Origin: Ferruginibacter sp.
GTDB taxonomy: Bacteria; Bacteroidota; Bacteroidia; Chitinophagales; Chitinophagaceae
Assembly: GCA_025963635.1 (NCBI GenBank)
Contig: JAOQAK010000011.1
Location: 1 to 55,372 of the forward strand
Direction of reading: 5' to 3'
Length of the DNA stretch: 55,372 nucleotides
Of this stretch, positions 22,951 to 29,704 are shown piece after piece. Every line of letters starts with the position of its first letter. The stretch's first letter is position 1. The translations under genes were made by a program, and so were the position numbers. The notes below the pieces were generated by a model that was not told the DNA's origin, did no database searches, and saw nothing but the letters and a program-made list of their open reading frames with translations.

Positions 22951-23583
22951 TTAATTAAACGACTTCATTAATTTAATTTCATTCCTGTACATTAATATCT
23001 TACCATCGTTCTCCAATTGTTTAAGCAAACGTGATATTACCACTCTTGATGTAGCCAATTCATCTGCAATAAGGTAATGAGATGCTTTGATAACGGTTGA
23101 ACGGGAGAGCCTGCTTTTTTCTTTGAGATAAGCCACCAGGCGTTCATCTAATTTATGAAAAGCGATGCTTTCGATTGATTTCAGCAATTCCAGGAAACGC
23201 TCGTTGAAACTTCGCATGATATAGTTTTTCCACCCCGGGTATTTGCAAAGCCATTCGTCTAATTTCACATGCGGTATGGCAATCAATTCAACATCATCCT
23301 CAGCGATTGCTTTTACTTCGCTTTTTTTTGCTTCTACGCAGCAGCTATATGCCATGGAGCAACTTTCATTGCTCGAGAGATAATACAACAAAATTTCTTT
23401 ATTGTTTTCATCCATGCGCAGCACTTTTACTGTGCCATTGATGATGATCGGCATCATGCGGATATACTTGCCATAATCCATTATGATATCACCCTCTTTA
23501 AAATGCTTTATTTCTCCAAACTGTTGCATTTCTTTTATCAAAGCGGGCTCAAAAATTGAATCGAAAATGGTAGTATTATTCAT
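22951..23583 (-). CDS. Crp/Fnr-family transcription regulator
   Basis: The protein has 210 residues. The N-terminal cyclic-nucleotide-type beta-roll is at about 1-115 (FKEGDIIMDYGKYIRMMPII, then VKVL). The dimer helix spans about 118-145, and the winged HTH about 145-205 with recognition helix around ATSRVVISRLLKQLENDG. Four cysteines (75, 81, 82, 113), three of them in the roll segment SCSMAYSCCVEA, could form a redox or persulfide sensor. There is no Fnr-like Cys spacing at the N-terminus for a 4Fe-4S cluster. It ends a minus-strand group of persulfide genes and is the obvious candidate to bind the GTAAC-N4-GTTAC sites at 24665-24678 and 27229-27242. Ligand and target are inference. Confidence 0.9.
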   Translation of the reverse strand: MNNTTIFDSIFEPALIKEMQQFGEIKHFKEGDIIMDYGKYIRMMPIIINGTVKVLRMDENNKEILLYYLSSNESCSMAYSCCVEAKKSEVKAIAEDDVELIAIPHVKLDEWLCKYPGWKNYIMRSFNERFLELLKSIESIAFHKLDERLVAYLKEKSRLSRSTVIKASHYLIADELATSRVVISRLLKQLENDGKILMYRNEIKLMKSFN

Positions 23584-23719
23584 GGCCCTTAAAAATACTT
23601 ATTTAACATAAAATAATGCCTATGTATTTTGAGCGTGCATTCAAAATTGCTGTAGCGGCAAGTGGTCGGTGAGGACACAAACCACGGCAGGGCCGGACAA
23701 AGTCTGTAACTCAGCAAGG

Positions 23720-24031
23720 TTATTTTACAAACTGGTTTACATTCATCCATGTGCCACCATTTACTACGTTGCTGAATCCATTCTGTTCCAGGATAGATTT
23801 CGCCTGGCTGCTTCTGCCGCCGCTGCGGCAAAACACTATGATGTTCTTTTTATTTTTAAATGTTGCCAATTGTGCCTGCACCGCATCCAGGGGGATATTA
23901 ACAGAGCCTTTCACATGGCCTTCGGCGAATTCACCCGGCGTTCTCACATCTACTAAGAAGGCTCCTTCTTTAATAAGCGTTGATAAATCAACTGCAGGTG
24001 TGCTGCTAAATAATTGTTTGAAAATATTCAT
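23720..24031 (-). CDS. Rhodanese-like sulfurtransferase, single domain
   Basis: A 103-residue rhodanese domain: LVDVRTPGEFAEGHVKGSVN, then the active-site loop VFCRSGGRSSQA with Cys68 as persulfide carrier, and GGTWMNVNQF at the end. The start at 24031 (MNIFKQLF) begins just before the domain; the longer in-frame extension is basic, Cys-rich and overlaps the end of the neighbouring gene region, so it was rejected. It carries no signal peptide and is cytoplasmic. It lies 97 bp after the DUF6132 gene and 136 bp before the Crp/Fnr gene on the same strand. Its role is moving sulfane sulfur between the oxidoreductases and carrier proteins of this cluster. Confidence 0.92.
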   Translation of the reverse strand: MNIFKQLFSSTPAVDLSTLIKEGAFLVDVRTPGEFAEGHVKGSVNIPLDAVQAQLATFKNKKNIIVFCRSGGRSSQAKSILEQNGFSNVVNGGTWMNVNQFVK

Positions 24032-24128
24032 TTGTTTTTTTTTATAGTTATGCTGCTTATGGTAAAATAGGGAAGATCTTGCGCAAACCTTTTGTACGGT
24101 GGCTGTGCCGTTGCCTGATTTGACGAAA

Positions 24129-24356
24129 TTATTTGTGCGATTCTTCTCCGTTTTTGATCTGCTGTTGATCTTTTTTAAACAGGCCAAACAACAGGGCACC
24201 CAGCAATGCTCCATAAACGGTACTGTTCAATGGTTTCGAGGTAATCATGCAGGTACCGGATGCACATCCCACCTGTTGCCAGTATACAAAACCGGCAATG
24301 GCGCCTATCACAGCACCTGTGAGGTACAGTTTATTATTACTAACCCACTTCTTCAT
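24129..24356 (-). CDS. DUF6132-like small membrane protein
   Basis: This 75-residue protein has two predicted membrane helices (about 10-27 and 46-60) and a Cys pair (Cys31, Cys36: GCASGTC) at the end of the first helix. I recognise the pattern of DUF6132 proteins, which in Bacteroidota accompany rhodaneses and YgaP-like proteins; the function is not known. The chosen start (MKKWVSNNK) overlaps the upstream gene by 17 bp, which suggests translational coupling. The Cys pair could carry or pass persulfide across or along the membrane; this is inference. Confidence 0.8.
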   Translation of the reverse strand: MKKWVSNNKLYLTGAVIGAIAGFVYWQQVGCASGTCMITSKPLNSTVYGALLGALLFGLFKKDQQQIKNGEESHK

Positions 24357-24576
24357 ACGATATATCTTTGGCAGGTGCAGATTTCTTTGTGCTAGGTACA
24401 GCACATCCATCCGGGCCACAGCACCCAATATTAAATATCGGCATACTTGTAAATAACACGCCAACAATGCCAATCATCCATTGATGCGTAATTACGGCTT
24501 GTACAACAATGGCGATCCCCATAGCAAGCCCGAAAAATCGCATAAAGCTCCAATTGCTTAAAATTGTTCGTTTCAT
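24340..24576 (-). CDS. YgaP/DUF2892-like small membrane protein with Cys cluster
   Basis: The protein has 78 residues. Two hydrophobic helices (about 12-30 and 33-50) are followed by a cysteine cluster CCGPDGC (Cys52, 53, 58) and a polar tail. The helical pair resembles the membrane part of YgaP-type rhodaneses (DUF2892), here without an attached rhodanese domain; that domain is encoded separately two genes downstream. It is the first gene of the small minus-strand operon driven by the promoter at 24635-24678. The cluster could bind metal or sulfane sulfur; no direct evidence. Confidence 0.75.
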   Translation of the reverse strand: MKRTILSNWSFMRFFGLAMGIAIVVQAVITHQWMIGIVGVLFTSMPIFNIGCCGPDGCAVPSTKKSAPAKDISYEEVG

Positions 24577-24634
24577 AAATTGATGAATGTTTATTGTGTC
24601 CCACCCGCCGTTAAGGCCAGGTTTATTATTGCCG

Positions 24635-24678
24635 CAAATATAAAATCAATGTGTCTTGTTGTAAGTAACAAAGGTTAC
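24635..24678 (-). promoter_or_regulatory. Promoter with class II Crp/Fnr-type operator
   Basis: On the minus strand a perfect -7 element TATATTTG (24642-24635, consensus TAnnTTTG) precedes the small membrane-protein operon. Upstream is GTAAC-AAAG-GTTAC (24665-24678), a perfect 5-4-5 palindrome with Fnr-like geometry. Its centre is 33 bp from the centre of the -7 element, so it lies near -40, the usual class II activator position. The same layout recurs before the CoA-disulfide reductase gene. Confidence 0.7.
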
Positions 24679-24682
24679 ATAC

Positions 24683-24710
24683 AAAAAAGCAGCATCGTTG
24701 CTGCTTTTTT
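24683..24710. terminator. Bidirectional intrinsic terminator
   Basis: Six A residues, stem GCAGCA (24689-24694), loop TCGT, stem TGCTGC (24699-24704), then six T residues. The A-run/T-run symmetry allows use on both strands. On the minus strand it follows the DsrE-like gene by 110 bp and ends its transcript before the next promoter, which begins 5 bp further on. Confidence 0.8.
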
Positions 24711-24820
24711 GTGATCGACGCCAATGCGCCCGCATGTTTTTTGCGGTCGTGCTTTAATGCAGACTATCTGCAAGCCTTACTGCTGCTATTTTCATAGAAG
24801 CCTTTTATAAACCCAGTTGC

Positions 24821-25303
24821 CTATATAAATAACATGTGTACACCTTCCCCAGCGCTTTTTTTGTAAAAACCTCCCACGGTAATTACTGCATCCACACCGT
24901 CGAACAAGTCTTCTTTTGTATAATGGAACATGTCCATCGCTAATTTACACGCCCATAATTTCACTCCCGAAGCAGTTAATATGTCTAAGAATTCGGGGAT
25001 ATCCGGCATATCTATTTTTTCCATTTCCTTTTTCATCATGTGTGAGGCCAGTGCTTCCATACCGGGCAGGCCGCCCAGCATCGTGGGCATGTGCATCGAT
25101 GGATTTCCTACCGTTGCCACGTGTAAGCTTTGAAGTCTTTTTTTATGAATGGCTTCCAATCCAAAAAAAGTAAAGAACATTTCTGCTTCTATGCCCTCCA
25201 TACGGGCTCCGTTGGCCAGCACAAAAGCTGCATATACGTTTTCCAGCGTTCCTTTTGATAAGATGATCATCATCTTTTTGATTGTTTCCTTAGGATCGTT
25301 CAT
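24821..25303 (-). CDS. DsrE/DsrF-family sulfur-carrier protein
   Basis: This 160-residue cytoplasmic protein of the DsrE/F/H-like fold has a start KKMMIILSKGTLENVYAAFV typical of the family. A Met-rich variable insert (MHMPTMLGG...MMKKEMEKI) is followed by the conserved Cys119 in SGVKLWACKLAMDMF, the persulfide-binding position of DsrE-like and YrkE-like proteins. It ends with GVDAVITVGGFY. It starts 18 bp after the TusE/DsrC-like gene, so both are one operon. It is expected to exchange sulfane sulfur with that carrier and the rhodaneses. It is larger than E. coli TusD because of the insert, a form common in sulfur-oxidising clusters. Confidence 0.88.
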   Translation of the reverse strand: MNDPKETIKKMMIILSKGTLENVYAAFVLANGARMEGIEAEMFFTFFGLEAIHKKRLQSLHVATVGNPSMHMPTMLGGLPGMEALASHMMKKEMEKIDMPDIPEFLDILTASGVKLWACKLAMDMFHYTKEDLFDGVDAVITVGGFYKKSAGEGVHMLFI

Positions 25304-25321
25304 GGCTTTGTTTTTTTGTGG

Positions 25322-25630
25322 TTAAATACAACCGGCGGGTTTTGGTATGCCGGCAATTTTTGTAGCGGTTTTTAACGGGGCCAATGGAAATAGCTGGTAG
25401 AACTCTTTGATATCTACCACATTGCTTTTGCCAATGCGCCTAATCGTGAGCGCTACCTGGTCCGCATTTTCTTTTTGCAGGTATTTGATTACTTCCCAAT
25501 GCCGCGGAGTTAGAGTGATATTGGCATCTGCAGCAATTGCCTCGCCTACCTTTTCATCCCATTGATGAACATCTGTTAAATACCCTTCTTCGTTAACGGT
25601 AATGTGTTTACCCGCAATGATCGTTTCCAT
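25322..25630 (-). CDS. TusE/DsrC-family sulfur relay protein (single-Cys form)
   Basis: This 102-residue protein reads VNEEGYLTDVHQWDEKVGEAIA at its start (beginning the conserved core), then LTPRHWEVIKYLQ, and ends GIPKPAGCI, the DsrC/TusE C-terminal arm with the penultimate Cys101 (CysB). The second, upstream arm cysteine (CysA) of true DsrC proteins is absent: the position reads KTATKIAG. The protein should therefore carry a persulfide, like TusE, rather than form the trisulfide of dissimilatory DsrC. It is paired with the DsrE-like gene and follows the sulfide:quinone oxidoreductase gene on the same strand across 129 bp. A role as sulfur acceptor from SQR is inference. Confidence 0.9.
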   Translation of the reverse strand: METIIAGKHITVNEEGYLTDVHQWDEKVGEAIAADANITLTPRHWEVIKYLQKENADQVALTIRRIGKSNVVDIKEFYQLFPLAPLKTATKIAGIPKPAGCI

Positions 25631-25689
25631 GATTACTGTATTAGTGATTAATAATTTTTTAGTGTTATGTTAAGTGTAAAAGTGACGGG

Positions 25690-25752
25690 TTGATTCGTGA
25701 ATGGTGAATGGGCAATCGTGAAATATTGACCATTCACCATTCCCCATTCACC
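25690..25752. repeat. Heptanucleotide tract forming a long inverted repeat
   Basis: About nine 7-bp units: TTGATTC, GTGAATG, GTGAATG, GGCAATC, GTGAAAT, then the inverse form ATTGACC, ATTCACC, ATTCCCC, ATTCACC. The two halves are nearly inverse complements, so the transcript could fold into a hairpin of over 20 bp. It lies between the sulfide:quinone oxidoreductase stop (25760) and the TusE-like start (25630) and could weaken read-through between them. Confidence 0.8.
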
Positions 25753-25759
25753 ACCATGC

Positions 25760-26995
25760 TTAGTTGTAAATTTTTCCGCTTTCAGACATCGTTGCTGACA
25801 CAAAAGGTATGTGCGTTCCTTTCAGCAAAACGTTCCAATAGATCCACCTGAAAGCAAGTTTACCTACATGGTTCATCTTACTTTCTTTTAGCAGGCTTAA
25901 AGGTCCGATGCGGGCAAAGGGGAACGTTCCTTTCACCGGCTCATGCGTATAGTTAAAATCAATCAGGAGCGCCTTACCATGGCCTGTTTCAATGAAGCAG
26001 TTCGCATGTCCGTCAAACGTTTCTTTCAAGGGTTCTCCATTTACATAGAGCAATACATTTTCTGTTAGTATCTCTGCGGCAAAGTGTGCAACAGAACCAG
26101 CTTTTGAAGCGGGTATATTGCTGGCATCACCGATTACAAAAATGTTTGCATAATCTCTCGACTGAAGAGTGGCTTTATGTGTCGGCACATAATTTAAATC
26201 ATCGCCCATCCCGGATCGTTCAATTAATCCATCGCCCTTATTGGTGGGTACGGTTACCAGCAGATCAAAGGGAATGGTTCTTCCGTCATATCCCACCATC
26301 GTTTTTGTTTCATTGTCGATCCGTTCAATTGCAAAATCGCATTCAATGTTGATATTTTTCTCATGCAGTAAATAAGCAAGGGCTTCTGTACATTTTGGTT
26401 TCGTAAATGGCCCGCTCAGGGGAGTTACATAGGTTATCTCCACTTTATCCCGCATGTGTTTGTCGCTAAAAAATGAATCTGCCAAAAATGCAAACTCTAA
26501 AGGAGCCACGGGGCATTTAATCGGCATCTCAGTGATATGCACCACCAGTTTACCTCCCTGCCAATCTCTTAATTTATTCCTCAAAGCCAATGCACCTTCA
26601 AAACTATAAAAGTCAAACACAGATTTTTGCCATTCGGTTCCCTGCATTCCTTCTGTTTCTTCAGGAGCAATTTTGGCTCCTGTGGCGATGATTAGAAGAT
26701 CATAGGGCAGTTCATCACCATTGGCCAATTTAATTTTATTTTCCTTGGGCAATATAACATCGATCTTTTCTTTGATGAGTTTTACTTCCTTCGGTATAAA
26801 ATCTTCAATTTTTTTAATGATCTGTTCCGGTGAGTAAATATCAAAAGGCAGGAAAAGATAGCCGGGTTGATAATGATGTTCTTCACGTTCATCAATGATA
26901 TTGATCTGCCATTCGGGTTGTTTCAATTGAGCATGTAAATGATTTGCCATCATTGTACCTGCAGTCCCGGCGCCGAGTATAACAAGATTTTTCAT
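25760..26995 (-). CDS. Sulfide:quinone oxidoreductase-type flavoprotein
   Basis: This 411-residue FAD enzyme of the SQR/NDH-2-like family has its FAD-binding GAGTAG at 8-13, a second nucleotide motif IIATGAK and the C-terminal FAD motif NIFVIGDASNIPASKAGS. Cysteines 161 (MPIKCPVAP), 202 (TKPKCTEAL) and 333 (GHANCFIETG) sit at positions expected for the redox Cys of SQR. The C-terminus GKLAFRWIYWNVLLKGTHIPF is an amphipathic membrane-contact segment. It should oxidise sulfide at the membrane, pass electrons to quinone and form persulfide. The start at 26995 (MKNLVILGAG) fits the Rossmann strand; an in-frame Met ten codons upstream adds no domain. The sulfur context of all neighbours supports SQR over an NADH dehydrogenase. 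Confidence 0.9.
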   Translation of the reverse strand: MKNLVILGAGTAGTMMANHLHAQLKQPEWQINIIDEREEHHYQPGYLFLPFDIYSPEQIIKKIEDFIPKEVKLIKEKIDVILPKENKIKLANGDELPYDLLIIATGAKIAPEETEGMQGTEWQKSVFDFYSFEGALALRNKLRDWQGGKLVVHITEMPIKCPVAPLEFAFLADSFFSDKHMRDKVEITYVTPLSGPFTKPKCTEALAYLLHEKNINIECDFAIERIDNETKTMVGYDGRTIPFDLLVTVPTNKGDGLIERSGMGDDLNYVPTHKATLQSRDYANIFVIGDASNIPASKAGSVAHFAAEILTENVLLYVNGEPLKETFDGHANCFIETGHGKALLIDFNYTHEPVKGTFPFARIGPLSLLKESKMNHVGKLAFRWIYWNVLLKGTHIPFVSATMSESGKIYN

Positions 26996-27053
26996 GTGCT
27001 GATTTTTTAGATGCTTATTTATCAAAGTGTAAAAATCGATGTGTATTGCCCCG

Positions 27054-27069
27054 TTTCTAATGATAGAAA
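27054..27069. promoter_or_regulatory. Palindrome before the SQR gene
   Basis: TTTCTA-atga-TAGAAA is a perfect 6-4-6 palindrome. On the minus strand a near-consensus -7 element TACACTTTG (one extra spacer base) lies at 27031-27023, about 34 bp away centre to centre, with the SQR start 28 bp further on. The layout mimics an activator site, but the sequence differs from the GTAAC/GTTAC sites. Confidence 0.35.
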
Positions 27070-27141
27070 TATGCCTTCACTATGACGGTTATCAGCATGC
27101 GAAATGATTGTTTTACCGAATCAGTGAATTGGTGATGAAGT

Positions 27142-27155
27142 GTTACAAATGTTAC
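27142..27155. promoter_or_regulatory. GTTAC-AAAT-GTTAC operator-like site
   Basis: This 5-4-5 site matches GTAAC-N4-GTTAC at 9 of 10 positions. It lies in the middle of the divergent SQR / CoA-disulfide reductase region. On the + strand a one-mismatch -7 element TATCATTG (27178-27185) again lies 33 bp away centre to centre, so it may serve a second, upstream promoter of the + strand gene. Confidence 0.4.
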
Positions 27156-27228
27156 CGTGTGTGCATTTTTAAGGTATTATCATTGTATATTTTGCGGATC
27201 CTAAAAGCGTTTTATTCAGCCTGCGAAC

Positions 27229-27272
27229 ATGACTAATGTTACATTTAAACGTTTCCGGAAACCCTACTTTTG
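27229..27272 (+). promoter_or_regulatory. Promoter of the CoA-disulfide reductase gene with class II operator
   Basis: A perfect -7 element TACTTTTG lies at 27265-27272. Upstream, ATGAC-TAAT-GTTAC (27229-27242) has one perfect and one 3/5 half-site of the GTAAC-N4-GTTAC palindrome. Centre-to-centre distance is 33 bp, identical to the promoter at 24635-24678. The leader to the start codon is about 36 nt. Confidence 0.6.
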
Positions 27273-27311
27273 GCATCATTAATAAAGAACATTTATCTGA
27301 AAATAATCTCT

Positions 27312-29042
27312 ATGAAATACATCATAATAGGCGCAGTTGCCGGGGGAGCCAGCACAGCAGCAAGGTTAAGAAGATTGGATGAGCATGCGACGATTGTTAT
27401 TTTTGAAAAAGGCGAATATATCTCCTATGCAAATTGCGGCCTACCTTATTATATCGGCCATGTAATAAAGGACAGGAATAAACTTTTTGTACAAACAGCG
27501 GCTTCCTTTATTGAGCGCTTTAATATAGATGTAAGAATATCGACTGAAGTAACCAAGGTTGATCCGATAAAAAAAACCGTTACTGCTGTGATACAGGCAA
27601 CCGGCGAAGCATACACCGAAAGCTATGATAAATTAATTCTGTCACCCGGCGCAGAGCCATTGCGGCCGCCATTACCGGGCATCAACAGTGAAGGCATCTT
27701 TACTTTGAGGAATGTGAACGATACGGATTATATTAAAAGTTATATCAAACACAACCAGGTCACAAGAGCGGTGATCATCGGAGCAGGATTTATTGGGTTG
27801 GAAATGGCCGAGAACTTTACCGATCTTGGCATTGACGTTACGATGATCGAGATGGGCGACCAGGTTTTAGCCCCGGTTGATTTTCCCATTGCAGCAATCG
27901 TTCAGCAGCATGTTCGCTCAAAAGGAGTCAACCTCATTTTAAACACCGCTGCAACTGGCTTTGAAAGAAGTGGCAACCAGGTGAATGTTTCTTTGAAAAA
28001 TGGAGATATCCTGAATACGGACATGGTGTTGCTTTCCATCGGTGTTCGTCCGGATACCAGGCTGGCTGTGCAGGCGGGGTTGAAGATTGGCACCGGCAAA
28101 GGCATTTGGGTAAATGAATACCTGCAAACATCCGATCCCGATATTTATGCGGTAGGAGATGCCATTGAATTTGGAAATCCAATTACGGGTCAGTCAATGG
28201 TAACTTACCTGGCAGGGCCCGCAAATAAACAGGGCCGCACCTGCGCCAATAATATTGTATTAGGTAACGTTCAGCAATACAAAGGGTCGATCAACACCGC
28301 CATTGTAAAGATTTTTGACATGACGGTGGGAACTGCAGGCACTGCTTCCAAACATTTAAAAGCAGCAGGTATCGATCATATTGTATCCACTACCCACAAC
28401 GGTTCACATGCAGCCTATTACCCCGATGCGCAACAGATGACGATCCAAATTGCATTCTCGCCCATTGACGGACGTTTATTAAGCGCCCAGGTAGCAGGCT
28501 ATGATGGAGTTGATAAAAGGCTGGATATTTTATCATCTTTTATTAAACAAAATAAAACCATTTATGAGCTGGTTGAGTTTGAACATGGATATGCTCCGCC
28601 GTATTCTTCTGCAAAAGACCCGGTGAATATGGCTGGCTTTGTAGCGGAAAATATTTTACTGGAAAGATTAAAAGTTTTTTACTGGAATGAATTCGAAAAT
28701 ATACAAGCGGAAGATATGTTGCTGGATGTACGCAACAAAGATGAATACAGCAGCGGTAAAATAGCCGATGCAATCAACATCCCATTAGACGAATTAAGAA
28801 GCAGGCTGGATGAAATCCCAAAAAATAAAACCATTTATATTTATTGTGCGGGAGGCCTAAGAGGATATCTTGCGCAGCGCATATTGGTACAAAATGGATT
28901 TGATGTTTTTAATCTTTCAGGGGGATATAATTTATGGCAGATCTGTGTAACAGAATCCGGATTATCAAAAAATAAAATTGAAGCGACCGCGTTATCTTCT
29001 AAAGAAATAGAGGGCGAGGTTTTGGTAGCGGGTGTTTTATAA
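27312..29042 (+). CDS. CoA-disulfide reductase-rhodanese fusion
   Basis: The protein has 576 residues. An N-terminal pyridine nucleotide-disulfide oxidoreductase domain (about 1-440) carries the FAD motif GAVAGG at 7-12 and the single active-site Cys42 in SYANCGLPYY, the hallmark of CoA-disulfide reductases and CoA-persulfide reductases. NAD(P) motif GAGFIGLEMAENF follows. A C-terminal rhodanese domain (about 450-545) has Cys512 in YIYCAGGLRGY. Such fusions reduce CoA-persulfide or polysulfides with NAD(P)H. The start at 27312 (MKYIIIGAVAGG) fits the first Rossmann strand. It is divergent from SQR and shares the operator type of the membrane-protein operon, so both are probably induced together when sulfide or sulfane sulfur accumulates. 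Confidence 0.92.
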   Translation: MKYIIIGAVAGGASTAARLRRLDEHATIVIFEKGEYISYANCGLPYYIGHVIKDRNKLFVQTAASFIERFNIDVRISTEVTKVDPIKKTVTAVIQATGEAYTESYDKLILSPGAEPLRPPLPGINSEGIFTLRNVNDTDYIKSYIKHNQVTRAVIIGAGFIGLEMAENFTDLGIDVTMIEMGDQVLAPVDFPIAAIVQQHVRSKGVNLILNTAATGFERSGNQVNVSLKNGDILNTDMVLLSIGVRPDTRLAVQAGLKIGTGKGIWVNEYLQTSDPDIYAVGDAIEFGNPITGQSMVTYLAGPANKQGRTCANNIVLGNVQQYKGSINTAIVKIFDMTVGTAGTASKHLKAAGIDHIVSTTHNGSHAAYYPDAQQMTIQIAFSPIDGRLLSAQVAGYDGVDKRLDILSSFIKQNKTIYELVEFEHGYAPPYSSAKDPVNMAGFVAENILLERLKVFYWNEFENIQAEDMLLDVRNKDEYSSGKIADAINIPLDELRSRLDEIPKNKTIYIYCAGGLRGYLAQRILVQNGFDVFNLSGGYNLWQICVTESGLSKNKIEATALSSKEIEGEVLVAGVL

Positions 29043-29100
29043 TATCGTTTTGTATGGCTTATAAACCTGCGAATAGGGGATATTTTAGAGCGGCGATTTG

Positions 29101-29135
29101 ACCTCACCCCCAGCCCCTCTCCAAAGGAGAGGGGA
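29101..29135. repeat. GC-rich palindromic repeat, intact copy
   Basis: A 9-bp perfect stem CCCCTCTCC (29114-29122), loop AAA, GGAGAGGGG (29126-29134), preceded by ACCTCACCCCCAG. It lies 60 bp after the CoA-disulfide reductase stop. It is the intact version of the decayed copy at 15949-15984. It may act as a terminator-like hairpin, although no T-run follows. Confidence 0.75.
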
Positions 29136-29221
29136 GTATGACCCAGAAAATTAAAACTTCTGTTTGGTTTGCGTTTGGTAAGATGATAATAGCGTATATA
29201 TTATCCTGCATCGGATGCCTA

Positions 29222-29315
29222 TTCTATGTTCCCTAGGAACATTTGGTGGGTAGAAAAGACCACGATGTTAAAGCGTTCCATTGGAACGCATGGTGCCAAC
29301 GGGATTGCGGTCCCA
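29222..29315. repeat. Structured dispersed repeat with two GTTCC-nnn-GGAAC hairpins
   Basis: Two perfect 7-bp hairpins with 3-nt loops: ATGTTCC-CTA-GGAACAT (29226-29242) and GCGTTCC-ATT-GGAACGC (29273-29289). They are joined by TTTGGTGGGTAGAAAAGACC and followed by ATGGTGCCAACGGGATTGCG. Stem cores are the same (GTTCC/GGAAC) while the outer pairs differ, as in a conserved RNA or repeat family. I recall similar linkers in intergenic repeats of other Bacteroidota, unverified. The rest of the gap to 29704 holds no recognisable gene. Confidence 0.65.
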
Positions 29316-29704
29316 TATTCATTTTAATGTTTTGGCTACATCAGAGCCACGTAAATTCCGCGGCAGCGGTTGCACCTATGGAGCTCATACAATGATGCCA
29401 CACGTTCTATAACACGACGCTTCTGGCGGAGCAAACAACTTCATCTTTTCCCAGCAATGTCTACCTATATATCGCATGCCTTCACCTTCGTAAATTGATA
29501 AACTTGCAATTATAAAATGGCATCCTTCATGGTTCCGAAGCAACTTCTTTTTCCCGTGATTCATTTTTTATGCATCTGCCATTAATCAAACTGAGATAAA
29601 ATGTTAAAAGCCAAAATTTGTAAATACATTTAGCAAATATTTCAACCCTTACTCTTTACCCTCTACCGGCAGCAACTGCTGACAGTGTCTTTTTTACCTA
29701 CTTT

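Noticed and set aside
23720..24214. Longer 164-residue form of the rhodanese
   Set aside because: The extra N-terminal 61 residues are basic and Cys-rich without a domain and run back into the neighbouring gene; MNIFKQLF starts right before the rhodanese fold.
27186..27194. TATATTTTG as promoter -7 element of the CoA-disulfide reductase gene
   Set aside because: It has one base too many between TA and TTTG; the exact TACTTTTG at 27265-27272 with an operator at the right distance is a better candidate.
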